A DNA stretch of 64,000 bases from Panulirus ornatus (lineage: Eukaryota > Arthropoda > Malacostraca > Decapoda > Palinuridae), in NCBI RefSeq assembly GCF_036320965.1, contig NC_092225.1:79810113-79874112 (forward strand). The letters run 5' to 3'. Under the pieces are notes generated by a model. It saw only the letters and a list, made by a program, of their open reading frames with translations, made no database searches and had not been told where the DNA came from. Each line of letters starts with the position of its first letter. Position 1 is the first letter of the stretch. The translations under genes were made by a program, and so were the position numbers. Of this stretch, positions 25,632 to 40,642 are shown one piece after another.

Positions 25632-28185
<2,554 letters not shown>

Positions 28186-28189
28186 TCAA

Positions 28190-28541
28190 GATTCATTTAA
28201 TCCATTAGCAAGGCTTTTACCTACACCTCTTTCTTTATCAAACAACTCTCCATGATTCTCTCACTCTGCATACCACCCTGACCCAAATATCCTACATTTG
28301 CCACATTCAAACAAATTCAACAGTATCAAAATACTCACTCCATCTTACTTCATCACTATCTACTACCACTTCCCCATTTGCCTCCTTCCATGATGTTCCC
28401 ATTTGTTCTCTTTGCTCTTCAAACACTATAACTCTCCTTCCAAAACATCTTATTCTCCTTGAAGTTTCCTGATAATTGCTCACCCCAACTCTCATTTGCC
28501 CTCTTTTTCATTCCCTGCACCTTCCTATTGATCTCCACCAC
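28190..28541 (-). mobile_element. Old RTE LINE linker, part 1
   Basis: Minus-strand linker between endonuclease and RT: the YFDTVEFV region, REQMGTSWKEANGEV and FRRIRCFGRR, up to a point near 28541. Here a plus-strand Jockey-type element is inserted. The LINE resumes at 29174. Confidence 0.75.
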
Positions 28542-29173
28542 GGTTCTGTAATTCCACCTCAAGACCCAATGTCCAGGTTCTGTAATTCCACCTCAAGACC
28601 CAATGAACATACTTGGCATTAATGTAACGTCCACTCTTTCTTGCACACTCCACATTACAGGAATAGCTAAGTTTGCCTCTAAGAAACTGGGTGTCCCGTT
28701 TAATGTTGAAAGCGATCCAACTTATAAACTGTCCTAGGATAACTTCCAAACTTGAACCTCTTGCCCTGCGCCACAATGTTGGTTCACTTTCCCTCTTCTA
28801 TAAGGTTTACTTTGGTTTTTGCTTCCGAGAGCTGGCTGCTTGTGTGCCCACACTGCTAAGCAGACCACGGAATACTTGGTAAGCTGCTGTGTCACAAGAT
28901 TACTGTGTGGTCTTTAGCAACTCAAGGGTGGGCTGTTCTGATACCTGCTTCTTTCCCTACACATCAAAGCTTTGGAACTCTCTACCCTCTCATGTCTTTC
29001 CCAATAACTATCACCTGGCACATTTCAAGACTGGTTTTTCACTTTCTAAAAAATTTATAAATACTTTTTGTCTTTTCTTTTCTATTTCATAATTCTCTCT
29101 CTATTTCAATTAAGGCCCAGCCATGATGTGGACTTTAGTCCATGACTGGAGCCTTCAACATAAAAGAAAAAAA
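28542..29173 (+). mobile_element. Jockey-type LINE 3' end, nested in an RTE copy
   Basis: Plus-strand C-terminal part of a LINE distinct from RTE. Readable pieces are PLALRHNVGSLSLFYKVYFGF, VSQDYCVVFSNSRVGCSDTC and FFPYTSKLWNSLPSHVFPNN. This is the family ending known from Jockey-related elements (SLFYRYFxG and FFPRTxxLWNSLP). A 3' UTR with AAGGCCCAGCCATGATG and a poly(A) at 29162-29173 follow. The start has a 34-bp tandem repeat at 28542-28604. A longer relative lies at 50.9-52.1 kb. Confidence 0.75.
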
Positions 29174-30200
29174 AATTCACTGACACTCCTTCCCTAAAAA
29201 TACCACCAATACGCCTCCCTTTTCTCTTCACAAGCAATTTTACTTCATCCCACCACACACTACTCTTTCTAACCTGCCCATCTCACACAATCAACACTTA
29301 TCTCTTGCACATGCCAGCAGTGATTCCCTATATTCCTCCCATTCCTCACCCACTCCCCTCGTGCATTTACTCTCATCTTTTGCCATTCTACACTCAATCT
29401 CTCCTGGTATTTCTTTTTGCAAGCTCACTTACTTTAACCACTCTCTTCTCACCCTTAATTTTTCCTCTTTACTATAAACCTCTACAAATCTTTACCCCTG
29501 CCTCCACAAGGTAAAGACCATACATCCCATCAATTGTATCTCTCAGCATATTCGCATCTAAAAGTATCTCTTTAGAAAGCCTATCAATTTGTATGTAGTC
29601 CAATAATGCCCAGACTATCTTTCATACCACACACATTTTCTTCTGTATGTCCCTCCTTTAAACCAGATATTCCCAATCACCATTCCTTTTTCAGTACACA
29701 ACGCCTTGTGCTGTTCACTAATTTCATTTACATTACTAAATACCCAATGCCTCCCAATTATATCCTCAACTGCCATAATGCTCACCTTGGGATTCAAATT
29801 ACTCATTACTAATATGCAGTCTTTTGCATCAAAACTGCCAACACATTCACTCAGCTGCTCCTAAAACTAATACCCAGCCTTTTGCATCAAAACTGCTGAT
29901 GCATTCACTCAGCTGCTCCCAAAACACTTTCCTCTTATCATCTTCCTCTTCATGGCCAGGTGCATAAGCACAAAATTATAATCACCCATCTTTTGCAGTA
30001 CACTTTCACTTTTACACACATCAGTCTTGGAGCTAACTTCTTTACACTCTTTTACACACTCCCACAATTCCTGCTTCAGCAGTAGTACCACCCCTTCCTT
30101 AGCTTTTGCCCTCACACTGACCACCCCCTGACTTTTATAATATGGCATTTCCATACTATTCTTCCCCTTTACTCTTGAGCTTTGTTTCACTGAGCCAGAA
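29174..30200 (-). mobile_element. Old RTE LINE endonuclease, part 2
   Basis: Minus-strand endonuclease and linker, diverged. SMAVEDIIGRHWVFSNVNE, KGMVIGNIWFKG and KAKEGVVLLLKQELWECVKE can be read among frameshifts. A segment near 29830-29900 is locally duplicated (CTTTTGCATCAAAACTGC occurs twice). Confidence 0.78.
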
Positions 30201-30607
30201 CCTAATATAATTCTTAATAAAGTTATATTCACTCTAAGGAGGAGCATGAGTGAAAATTTTAACAATGCCTCAAGTAATACAATATCATCTAATAAGTTAC
30301 AATACTTACACATATAAATAGGGAGCCCTTAATAAAGCATCAAACTGCTAAATGCCACATCTTAAGCTGGTTGCCAACTTCATGCCAACACTACCAACAT
30401 AAAATTCTCAGTTGATGTTTTCTGATTTAGGATGGCAAACTTGCAGGAGAAAGACAAGTCATTCTAAAGATATGACAAGAAACCAAGCAGATGTAAACAC
30501 ATTAAAGTGATTAACATCAAATCAATCCAACCTTATCATAGACTGAAATTCACTCCTTATAGTTAGTGAGTGTAGAGAATATATCAGTGTGCTGAGATAT
30601 CCATTTA

Positions 30608-31860
<1,253 letters not shown>

Positions 31861-32183
31861 TTCAGATATGACCATGGAACCTTAATAGTTGCAAAATTCA
31901 AGTACAAGAGATTAAGACTGTCTGTAATGGTTGCATATGTGTCCTGCAGCAATATGGAAAAGGAGGTTCAAGATGCCTTTTGGAGAGAACTTGAAAGAAT
32001 AACAGATGGAAATTCAAGGAATAAAATCAAGGAAGAAAATATTTGAGACGTAAATGGGAATCTGAGTAGAGGAGTAAGTAATGAAAGCAGGAGTGTTCAT
32101 CTTTCTCAAAGGCTCAGGCTATGGTGTCTGAATGTCTGTGAATGTAACCAAGATGAAAAGAAGAATATATAGACAGTATGTTT
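31861..32183 (+). mobile_element. LINE 5'-end remnant (endonuclease-like, then RTE start)
   Basis: 31861-32100 reads SVMVAYVSCSNMEKEVQDAF and WRELERIT with a stop before DVNGNLSRG. This resembles an AP-endonuclease segment (AYxP, then GDxNG) of some LINE. 32105-32183 reads RLRLWCLNVCECNQDEKK, matching the very start of the RTE ORF seen at 38345 (VCLNVCGCNQDEKK). The RTE piece stops at the edge of the Beat-like sequence. The first part is a weak call. Confidence 0.5.
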
Positions 32184-32189
32184 AAACCA

Positions 32190-32980
32190 GGGACGCAGGT
32201 ACCTCCAGTAGGCGAGGTACCTACCTGGCAGTAGGCGAGGGCGGGTGGCTGGTGTGTGAGTGGGCGGACGAAGGGGACCACGTCTACTCGCTCAAATGGT
32301 ACTTCGGCATATACGAGTTCTACCGCTGGACGCCCCTCGAGACACCCTCGGTCAGGATTTTCCCGGTACCTTACTTCGATGTGGATCCCCAGCAGTCGCA
32401 CCGCGGACGCGTCCTTATACACAACTTGACGGAGGCGGCCGGGGGCAACTACTGATGCGAGGTGTCTGGGGAAGCCCCTGTGTTCAAAACCTCCTCAGAC
32501 AGTGCCCTCTTGATTGTCGTAGATTTGCCAGACGAGCAGCCAAGGATTATCGAAGATGGAGTTGGACCCTACAGGCTTCAGCAGCTGATCACCGTCAACT
32601 GTACGTCCCACGGCGCCAGGCCTGCCCCAAACCTCACCTTCTACATCAACGACGAGTCTGTTGACCCTACTTGGGACAGTCGGGAGCTGGTGTTTGTGAA
32701 CGAGACGTCGGGGTTGGAGACGGCCGTGAAGAGCCTGCAGTTTCCCCTGTGGCTGACCATGGTGCAGCTGGACGGTCTGCAAGTGAAGTGTGTGGCGTCC
32801 ATCCCCGAAATGTACTGGCTGAGCAGCGAGACGACCCTCTCTGTTGAGTTACCCCACAACTATAGCCACCTGTTCGGCTCACAGGGATCTGTGTCATACA
32901 GCAGCAGTCAGAAGACAGCAACCCACACGCCTCTTCTTTCTACTCTAGTCTTTCTCGCCAGCCGTCTCCTGTGGTAGCTG
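32190..32980 (+). pseudogene. Beaten path-like two-Ig-domain retrocopy (one internal TGA)
   Basis: Beat proteins are arthropod secreted or membrane-anchored Ig proteins that act in motor-axon guidance, with Side proteins as partners. One frame is open from about 32186 to the stop at 32975-32977 except for TGA at 32453-32455. The first Ig domain has its first Cys in WLVCEWADEGDHVYSLKWY, the Beat hallmark FYRWTP and FPVPYFDVD, and GGNY*CEVSG. The TGA lies between Tyr and Cys, where an Arg (CGA) would be one transition away. The second Ig domain reads NCTSHGARPAPNLTFYIND, then LQVKCVASIP. A hydrophobic end (LLSTLVFLASRLLW) suggests a GPI or membrane anchor. There are no introns and no signal peptide, and the sequence is GC-rich against an AT-rich intron. 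A processed, 5'-truncated copy is likeliest; a single large exon or a consensus error at the TGA is possible. Confidence 0.8.
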
Positions 32981-33020
32981 GTTGCATTCTCTGAACTCCC
33001 TTCCTATGTTGTATTCATTC

Positions 33021-33235
33021 TTCCTAATTTTATCACTCATCCTTATAATCTCTCATAATCCTTTTTTTATTAGCAATAGTTTTTTTTTTCGTTGCACTCC
33101 ACTTTCTTGAGATTTAGTTTTTTCTTATCTAGGTCTTTTCCTTTTTCTTATGTTTTACTAATTCTAATTTTGTCACTGATCCTTATAATCCCTTATAACC
33201 CTTTCTTTATCAGCGAAATGTATTTCAATTTCACT
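33021..33235. repeat. Two diverged tandem units downstream of the Beat-like frame
   Basis: TTCCTAATTTTATCACTCAT with CCTTATAATC near 33021 recurs as TTCTAATTTTGTCACTGAT with CCTTATAATC near 33162, each followed by CTTTxTTTATyAGC. The period is about 140 bp and identity is moderate. This could be duplicated 3'-UTR sequence. Confidence 0.65.
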
Positions 33236-33247
33236 CTCCTTCCTCTG

Positions 33248-33265
33248 GATATATATGTGTGTATG

Positions 33266-33336
<71 letters not shown>
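33248..33336. repeat. (TA)n microsatellite at a LINE 5' end
   Basis: A GTATGTATGTA start and then about 70 bp of TA, ending at TATAGCTGGTGACTGAG, where RTE-A sequence begins. Confidence 0.97.
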
Positions 33337-33338
<2 letters not shown>

Positions 33339-34243
33339 CTGGTGACTGAGTTTGGTAAAGTGTGTGGAAGAAGAAAGTTAAGAGTAAATGTGAATAAGAG
33401 CAAGGTTATTAGGTACAGTAGGGTTGAGGGTCAAGTCAATTGGGAGGTGAGTTTGAATGGAGAAAAACTGGAGGAAGTGAAGTGTTTTAGATATCTGGGA
33501 GTGGATCTGTCAGCGGATGGAACCATGGAAGCGGAAGTGGATCATAGGGTGGGGGAGGGGGCGAAAATTTTGGGAGCCTTGAAAAATGTGTGGAAGTCGA
33601 GAACATTATCTCGGAAAGCAAAAATGGGTATGTTTGAAGGAATAGTGGTTCCAACAATGTTGTATGGTTGCGAGGCGTGGGCTATGGATAGAGTTGTGCG
33701 CAGGAGGATGGATGTGCTGGGAATGAGATGTTTGAGGACAATGTGTGGTGTGAGGTGGTTTGATCGAGTAAGTAACGTAAGGGTAAGAGAGATGTGTGGA
33801 AATAAAAAGAGCGTGGTTGAGAGAGCAGAAGAGGGTGTTTTGAAATGGTTTGGGCACATGGAGAGAATGAGTGAGGAAAGATTGACCAAGAGGATATATG
33901 TGTCGGAGGTGGAGGGAACGAGGAGAAGAGGGAGACCAAATTGGAGGTGGAAAGATGGAGTGAAAAAGATTTTGTGTGATCGGGGCCTGAACATGCAGGA
34001 GGGTGAAAGGAGGGCAAGGAATAGAGTGAATTGGAGCGACGTGGTATACAGGGTTTGACGTGCTGTCAGTGGATTGAATCAAGGCATGTGAAGCGTCTGG
34101 GGTAAACCAGGGAAAGCTGTGTAGGTATGTATATTTGCGTGTGTGGACGTGTGTATGTACATGTGTATGGGGGGGGGGTTGGGCCATTTCTTTCGTCTGT
34201 TTCCTTGCGCTACCTCGCAAACGCGGGAGACAGCGACAAAGTA

Positions 34244-34250
<7 letters not shown>
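33337..34250 (+). mobile_element. RTE-A LINE, 5'-truncated copy with open frame
   Basis: Starts within the RT thumb (TEFGKVCGRRKLRVNV) and is open for 238 codons to the stop near 34058. A frame change at the very end gives VVYRV instead of VVYRG. The short 3' UTR and tail box CGCTACCTCGCAAACGCGGG end in poly(A) near 34240. It is (TA)n-flanked at both ends. Confidence 0.94.
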
Positions 34251-34284
<34 letters not shown>

Positions 34285-34292
34285 TATTTATG

Positions 34293-34535
34293 TTATCCCT
34301 GGGGATAGGGGAGAAAGAATACTTCCCACGTATTCCCTGCGTGTCGTAGAAGGCGACTAAAAGGGGAGGGAGCGGGGGGCTGGAAATCCTCCCCTCTCAT
34401 TTTTTTTTTATTTTCCAAAAGAAGGAACAGAGAACGAGGCCAGGTGAGGATATTCCCTCAGAGGCCCAGTCCTCTGTTCTTAACGCTACCTTGCTAACGT
34501 GGGAAATGGCGAATAGTATGAAAGAAAGAAAGAAA
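34293..34535 (+). mobile_element. SINE-like repeat, copy 6
   Basis: A complete copy that follows the (TA)n behind the RTE-A tail. The tail box reads CGCTACCTTGCTAACGTGGG and the end is AAAGAAAGAAAGAAAAAAAG. Confidence 0.87.
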
Positions 34536-34539
34536 AAAA

Positions 34540-35060
34540 GATGTTTAAACCATTACCTGCTGATATCTCATACATGGGTCACTCTGCCTCTGAGAGTCCA
34601 GTGTGAATATCCCATACGTGGGGTCTCATTTTAAAAAAAATTATGCATGGCTGCAGGAGTGATAATTATTCAGAATTCACTTACTGGCATCTAAGAGAGG
34701 CCAGTAACCATCATAATGCCTCTAAAAAGTGTACAGAATAACAATTTTGCCTAGTGCAAGTCATATAAAAAACACAAAACATTACATAAACTCATCATAC
34801 ACACTTGCCTCAGATAATTCTAGAGGAGAGTTATAGTGAATCTAGTGGATGTAGTTATCAAGAAAATGAGGAAGAATGAAGGCAAGACAAGGGATAGCAT
34901 GATACTGCCAGCAGTGACGGTGAAGATGTAAGGAGGGGAGGTGTTTTCTTACATCGGCCATTTGCCTTGTGGGCATGGATGGATGTTACCAACTTCACTC
35001 CCAAGCAATCTGTTTTTGATATAAGTAATTCAGGTACAACATATGCTTGTTCTTATATTT
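34540..35060. other. Copine intron sequence
   Basis: No feature recognised. Near 34565-34625 a CATACATGGGTCTC-like motif recurs as CATACGTGGGGTCTC with spacing of about 45 bp. Confidence 0.5.
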
Positions 35061-35064
35061 TCAT

Positions 35065-38000
35065 TATCATACTTTGTCACTGCCACCCGCGTTAGCGAGG
35101 TAGCACAAGGAAACAGATGAAATAATGGCCCAACCCACCCACATACACATGTATATACATAAACGCCCACACATGCACATATACATACCCATACATTTCA
35201 ATGTATACATACATATACATACACAGACATAAACATATGTACACATGTACATATTCACACTTACTGCCTTCATCCATTTCCGTCGCCACCCCACCACACA
35301 TGAAAAACAGCACCTCCCCACTCCTCACGCATGAGAGGTAGTGCTAGGAAAAGACAACAAAGGCCACATTTGTTCACACTCAGTCTCTAGCTGTCATGTG
35401 TAATGCACCAAAACCACAGCTCCCTTTCCACATCCAGGCCCTACAAAACTTTCCATGGTTTACCCCAGATGCTTCACATGGGCCTGGTTCAATCCATTGA
35501 CAGCACGTCCACCCCGGTATACCACATCATTCCAATTCACTCTATTCCTTGTACGCCTTTCACCCTTCTGTATGTCCAGGCCCCAATCACTAAAAATCTT
35601 TTTCACTCCATCCTTCCACCTCCAATTTGGTCTCCCACTTCTCCACATTCCCTCCATCTCTGACAAATGCATCTTCTTTGTCAATCTTTCCTCAATCATT
35701 CTCTCCATGTGACCAAACCATTTCAATACATCCTATTCTGCTCTCTCCAATACACTCTTTTTACCACCATACATCTCTCTTACCCTTTCATTACTTACTT
35801 GATCAAACCACCTTACACCACATGTTGTCCTCAAACATTTCATTTCCAACACATCCACTCTCCTCTGCACAACTCTATCTATAGCCCATGCCTTGCAACC
35901 ATATAACACTGCTGGAACCACTATTCCTTCAAATATACCCATTTTTGCTCTCCGAGAAAACGTTCTCGCCCTCCACACATTCTTCAAAGCTCCCAGAACC
36001 TTTGCCACCTCCCCCACCCTGTGATTCACTTCCGCTTCTATGGTTCCATCCGCTGCTAAATCCACTCCCAGATATCTAAAACACTTCACTTCCTCCAGTT
36101 TTTCTCCATTCAAACTTACCTCCCAATTGATTTGTCCCTCAACCTTACTGAACCTAATTACCTTGCTCTTATTCACATTTACTCTCAACTTTCTTCTTTT
36201 ACACACTTTACCAAACTCAGTCACCAACTTCTGTAGTTTATCACCCGAATCTGCCACCAGTGCTGTATCATCAGTGAACTACAAATGATTCACTTCCCAA
36301 GCCATCTCATCCACAACAGACTGCATACTTGCCCCTCTCTCCAAAACTCTTGTATTCACCTCCCTAAGAACCCTATCTATAAACAAATCAAGCAACCATG
36401 GAGACATCACGCACCCCTGCCGCTAACCGACATTCACTGGAAACCAATCACTTTCATCTCTTCCTACTCGTACAAATGCCTTACATCCTCGATAAAAACT
36501 TTTCACTGCTTCTAGCAACTTACCTACCACACCATATACTCTTAATACCTTCCACAAAGCATCTCTATCAACTCTATCATATGCTTTCTCTAGATCCATA
36601 AGTGCTACATACAAATTCATCTGATTTTCTAAGTATTTCTCACATACATTCTTCAAAGCAAAAACCTGATCCACACATCCTCTACCACTTTTGAAACCAC
36701 ACTGCTCTTCCCCAATCTGATGCTCCGCACATACTTTTACCCTCTCAATCAATACCCTCCCATATAATTTCCCAGGAATACTCAACAAACTTATACCTCT
36801 GTAATTTGAACACAGACCTTTATCCCCTTTACCTTTGTACAATGGCACTAGGCATGCATTCCACCAATCTTCAGGCACTTCACCATGAACCATACATACA
36901 CTGAATATCCTTACTAACCAGTCAACAATAGTCACCCCCTTTTTTAAGAAATTCCACTGCAATACCATCCAAACCCAACGCCTTGCCGGCTTTCATCTTC
37001 CACAAAGCTTTCACTACCTCTTCTCTGTTTACCAAACCAGTTTCCCTGACCCTCTCACTTCACACACCACCTCGACCAAAACACCCTATGTCTGCCACTC
37101 TATCATCAAACACATTCAACAAGCCTTCAAAATACTCACTCCATCTCCTTCTCACTTCACCACTTCTTGTTATTACCTCCCCAATTGCCCCCTTCACCAA
37201 TGTTCCCATTTGTTCTTTTGTCTTACGCACTTTATTTACCTCCTTCCAAAACATCTTTTTATTCTTCCTAAAATTTAATGATATTCTCTAACCACAACTC
37301 TCATTTGCCCTCTTTTTCATCTCTTGCACCTTTCTCTTGACCTCTTGCCTCTTTCTTTTATTCATCTCCCAGTCATTCAAACTATTTCCCTGCAAAAATT
37401 GTCCAAATGCATCTTTTGTGCAAGCCATCACTGCTTCCCAAAGTACATCCCCTTCCTCCCACACTCCCCTTACATCATTTGCTCTCACCTTTTTCCATTC
37501 TGCACTCAATCTCTCCTGGCACTTTCTCACACAAGTCTCCTTTCCAAGCTCACTTACTCTCACTACTCTCTTCATCCCAACATTCTCTCTTCTTTTCTGA
37601 AAACCTCTACAAATCTTTACCTTCGCCTTCGCATGGTAATGATCAGACATCCCTCCAGTTGCCCCTCTCAGCACATTTACATCCACAAGTCTCTTTCACG
37701 CACCTATCAATTAACACATAATCCAATAATGCTCTCTTGCAATCTCTCCTACTTACATGCGTATACTTATGTATAACTCTTTTTAAACCAGGTATTCCCA
37801 AACACCAATCCTTCTTCAACACACAAGCCTACAAGCTCTTCACCATTTCCAATTACAACAATGAACACCCTATGTACACCATTTATACCCTCAACTGCCA
37901 CATTACTCAACTTTGCATTCAAATCTCCCATCACTATACCCCGGTCTCTTGCATCAAAGCTACTAACACACTCATTCAGCTGCTCCCAAAACACTTGCCT

Positions 38001-38352
38001 CTCATGATCTCTCTTCTCATGACCAGGTGCATAGGCACCAATAAACGCCTATCTCTCTCCATCCTCTTTCAGCTTTACCCATATCAATCTCGAGTTTACT
38101 TTCTTACACTCTATCACATACTCCCACTACTCCTGCTTCAGGAGCAGTGCTACTCCTTCCTTTGCTCTTTTCCTCTCACCAACCCCTGACTTTACTCCCA
38201 AGACATTCCCAAACCACTCTTCCCCTTTACCCTGAAGCTTCTTTTCACTCAGAGCCAAAACATACAGGTTCCTTTCCTCAAACATACTGCCTATCTCTCC
38301 TTTTTTCTCATCTTGGTTACATCCACACACATTTAAACACACCAATCTGAGC
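35065..38352 (-). mobile_element. RTE-B LINE, nearly full length (3.3 kb), reference copy
   Basis: This is the most complete copy, read from 38352 down. The start is LRLVCLNVCGCNQDEKKGEI. The endonuclease (38330-37620) carries SMFEERNLYVLALSEKK, VMGDLNAKLSNVAVEGINGV and GMSDHYHAKAKVK. The linker holds KKRANESCG and VRKTKEQMGTLVKGA. The RT (about 37060-36100) has EEQCGFKSGRGCVDQVF, LMDLEKAYDRVDRDALW and the TDDTALVADS box. The C-terminal region has LYGCKAWAIDRVVQRRVD, WFGHMERMIEERLTKK and GRPNWRWKDGVKK, followed by the long 3' UTR to 35065. One ORF, no ORF1, about 3.3 kb and this C-terminus fit the RTE clade. It has many frameshifts and stops (for example near 36422 and 36968) and is dead. It lies in the copine 18-kb intron. 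Confidence 0.93.
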
Positions 38353-38354
38353 TT

Positions 38355-38525
38355 TCAAGGAGGATGAGCACTTCCTGCATGGCTCCTTCTTCTGTTTCCC
38401 CTTTCAGAAAGTTAAAAATACAAGGAGGGGAGGGTTTCTAGCCCCCAGCTCCGGTCCCCTTTAGTTGCCTTCTACAAAATGTGAGGAATGTGTGGGAAGT
38501 ATTCTTTCTCCCCTATCCCCTATGC
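38355..38525 (-). mobile_element. SINE-like repeat, older diverged copy 7
   Basis: Minus-strand copy with altered blocks: GGCTCCTTCTTCTGTTTCCC, TTTCAGAAAGTTAAAAATAC, AGGAGGGGAGGGTTTCTAGCC, TAGTTGCCTTCTACAAAATG and the head TTCTTTCTCCCCTATCCCC. It has no tail box. It lies at the 5' end of the RTE-B copy and, with the fragment at 47497, defines an older variant. Confidence 0.75.
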
Positions 38526-38599
38526 TTGTTCAATAACTGAGAATTCTAAAGGATTGGATTATTTCTTGAGAGTATTTTGCTAATAATATGATGGATATG

Positions 38600-38802
38600 A
38601 GTGAGTAAAATTGCTTTCATGGACTTGGGTAGGAAAGACAACCAACATGTCCAAGTATCGCCAGCACAGGTGTCATGTTTGTGTCAACACCACTCGAGGG
38701 CAGAGAAGAGTGCAGACAGAACACTACAAGTGTACTGAATGTGATGTGCTTCTACATACGCCTATGTCTTTTGGTATACCATATGAAAAGCAGAAATACT
38801 GA
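38600..38802 (+). pseudogene. piggyBac transposase C-terminal fragment
   Basis: The plus-strand frame ends RQHRCHVCVNTTRGQRRVQT, HYKCTECDVLLHTPMSFGIP, YEKQKY and stop at 38800-38802. piggyBac transposases end in a Cys-rich DNA-binding domain with C-x2-C, then Y-x-C-x2-C, then LCxxPCFxxYH. The first two Cys pairs are kept. The last ones are lost (LLHTPMSF), so it is degenerate. No catalytic DDD core is found upstream, and no terminal inverted repeat was identified. Confidence 0.65.
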
Positions 38803-39189
38803 CAACAGATAAGTGTAAAGTTTGTATATATAAGTAAATAAATGTACATATAGGGTGAATACCAAAGAGTGTATGGAAATAAAGTATAACACTGGGGTAG
38901 TAAAGTAAGTGCATATTATGTTGTATGGTGAGGGATGCATTGTACATATAACTGAGCTAATCATACTGATATCTACCATATAAGTTTATACATTATGTGT
39001 TTTAGGAAAATATCAGTCTTTTATAGAGCAAAAGAAAAAGATTTTTCTTTTCTATTTCATTGAAAAGTTCCAAAGGGGGTATACACAATATACAGGACTG
39101 CCATAGTCTACCTGGAGGTTCTAGCTCAAAGTTTAACACAGCAATAAGTGAAAGAGGAAGAATAGCCCAGAAATGTCTTCTGGATAGAG

Positions 39190-40515
39190 ATAAGGATTAG
39201 TGTGAGAGCGAGAGCTAAGGAAGGGGTACTAATGCCATTGGAAGAGAAGCTGTGGAAATGTGTGATGAGTATAAGAAAGTGAGCACCAGACTCATGTTGA
39301 TAAAATGAAAATGGATTGAGAGAGGAGGGTGATTACTAGTGCCTTATCAACTGGAAAGATGTGCAGTGAGAAAGAGAGGTAACTGCTCTAAGGGAGCTGA
39401 GTGAGCATGTCAGAAATTTGCATGCATAGGATCAAGTAATAATGATGGGTGATTTGAATGCAAGGCCGGGCAATGTGGCTGGAAGGTGCTGTGAATGAAA
39501 ACAGTGAACAGCTTGTGGAGTTGTGTAGGAAATGGACCAGTGATTAGAAATACCTAGTATTAAAGGAGGAACATAAATAATAAAACTTGGGCGAGAAGGG
39601 GTGATGGAAAGTGGGCATCAGTGGTTACTATAAAAATTGATAGACATGCATACAACAAAGTCTTGGATGTGAATGTGCTATGATAAGCAAGTGTTGGGAT
39701 GTCTGATCATTACTTGGTGTAGGTAAGGGTAAAGTTTTGATGAGGTTTTAGGAAAAGAGGAAATGATATAGGTGGGAGTGAGTTGTAAAAGTGAGCAAAC
39801 TTGGAAAAGAGGCTTGCATGTAGAGATACCAGGTGATATTGCAAGTGGAATGGCAAAAGATTAGAGTGAATGATGCTAAGGGAGTGGTTGAGGAATGGGA
39901 AGTATTTAGGAAAGCACAGTCTATATGCATGAGGGAAGAGTGTAGTAAGCAGAAGGCAAGAGGTGGATAGGGGAGAAACGGTAATGAGTGGTAGGAGGAG
40001 GAAATTAAACTTCTAGAGTAACAGAAAAGCCAGGTATATGGGCATTCTCTGCATGGAAGGAGTGCAAAGTGATTGTGATATATAAGAGAAAAAGTAACAG
40101 ATCAAGAGGAAGGTGCAGGGGCTGAAAAAGATGGCAAATGAAAAGAGGGTGAGATACTATTAGCAAACTTTTGGAAAAAAAAAAGAAAATGTTCTGGAAG
40201 GAGGTTAGCAGTATGAGAAAGACAAGAGAACAAATGGGTACATTGGCGAAGAATGTTTATAGGGAAGTGGTAACAGGAAGCAATGAAGTGAAGAAGAGAT
40301 GATTAAGATTCTGAAGTATCACTGAATGCGTTTGATGAGAGAGTGGCATATGTGGAATGTTTTGGGAGTGGAGGTTTACAAAGCAAGACAGTGATAGCAA
40401 GTGATTTAATGAACAAAGAAGAGGTGGTGATAGCCTTGCTCAAGGTGAAGTGTGGCAAAGTGGTTGAAAAGCATGCAATTACAGTTGAATTTCTTAAGAA
40501 AGAGGGTAATTTTAT
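39190..40515 (+). mobile_element. RTE LINE endonuclease and linker, old copy
   Basis: A plus-strand degenerate copy of the 5' half: AKEGVLMPLEEKLWKCV near 39215, VIMMGDLNARPGNVAG near 39440, GVMESGHQWLL near 39600, SDHYLV near 39700, and the linker with FWKEVSSMRKTREQMGT and LAKNV near 40200. It stops near 40515 at the VEFLKKEG motif before the RT. Confidence 0.8.
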
Positions 40516-40566
40516 TTGATTTCTTTATCATTTTTACTGAAATGGCACAAGCAAAACATGGTCCAT

Positions 40567-40642
40567 ATATGGGCCATCTTTGGTCAAAGAAAAAAGCAGA
40601 AATCAATATGGGCCATCTTTGGTCAAAGAAAAAAGCAGATAT
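40567..40642. repeat. Two tandem units of 39 bp
   Basis: ATATGGGCCATCTTTGGTCA with AAGAAAAAAGCAGA starts at 40567 and again at 40606. The copies are essentially identical, so the duplication is recent. Confidence 0.92.
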
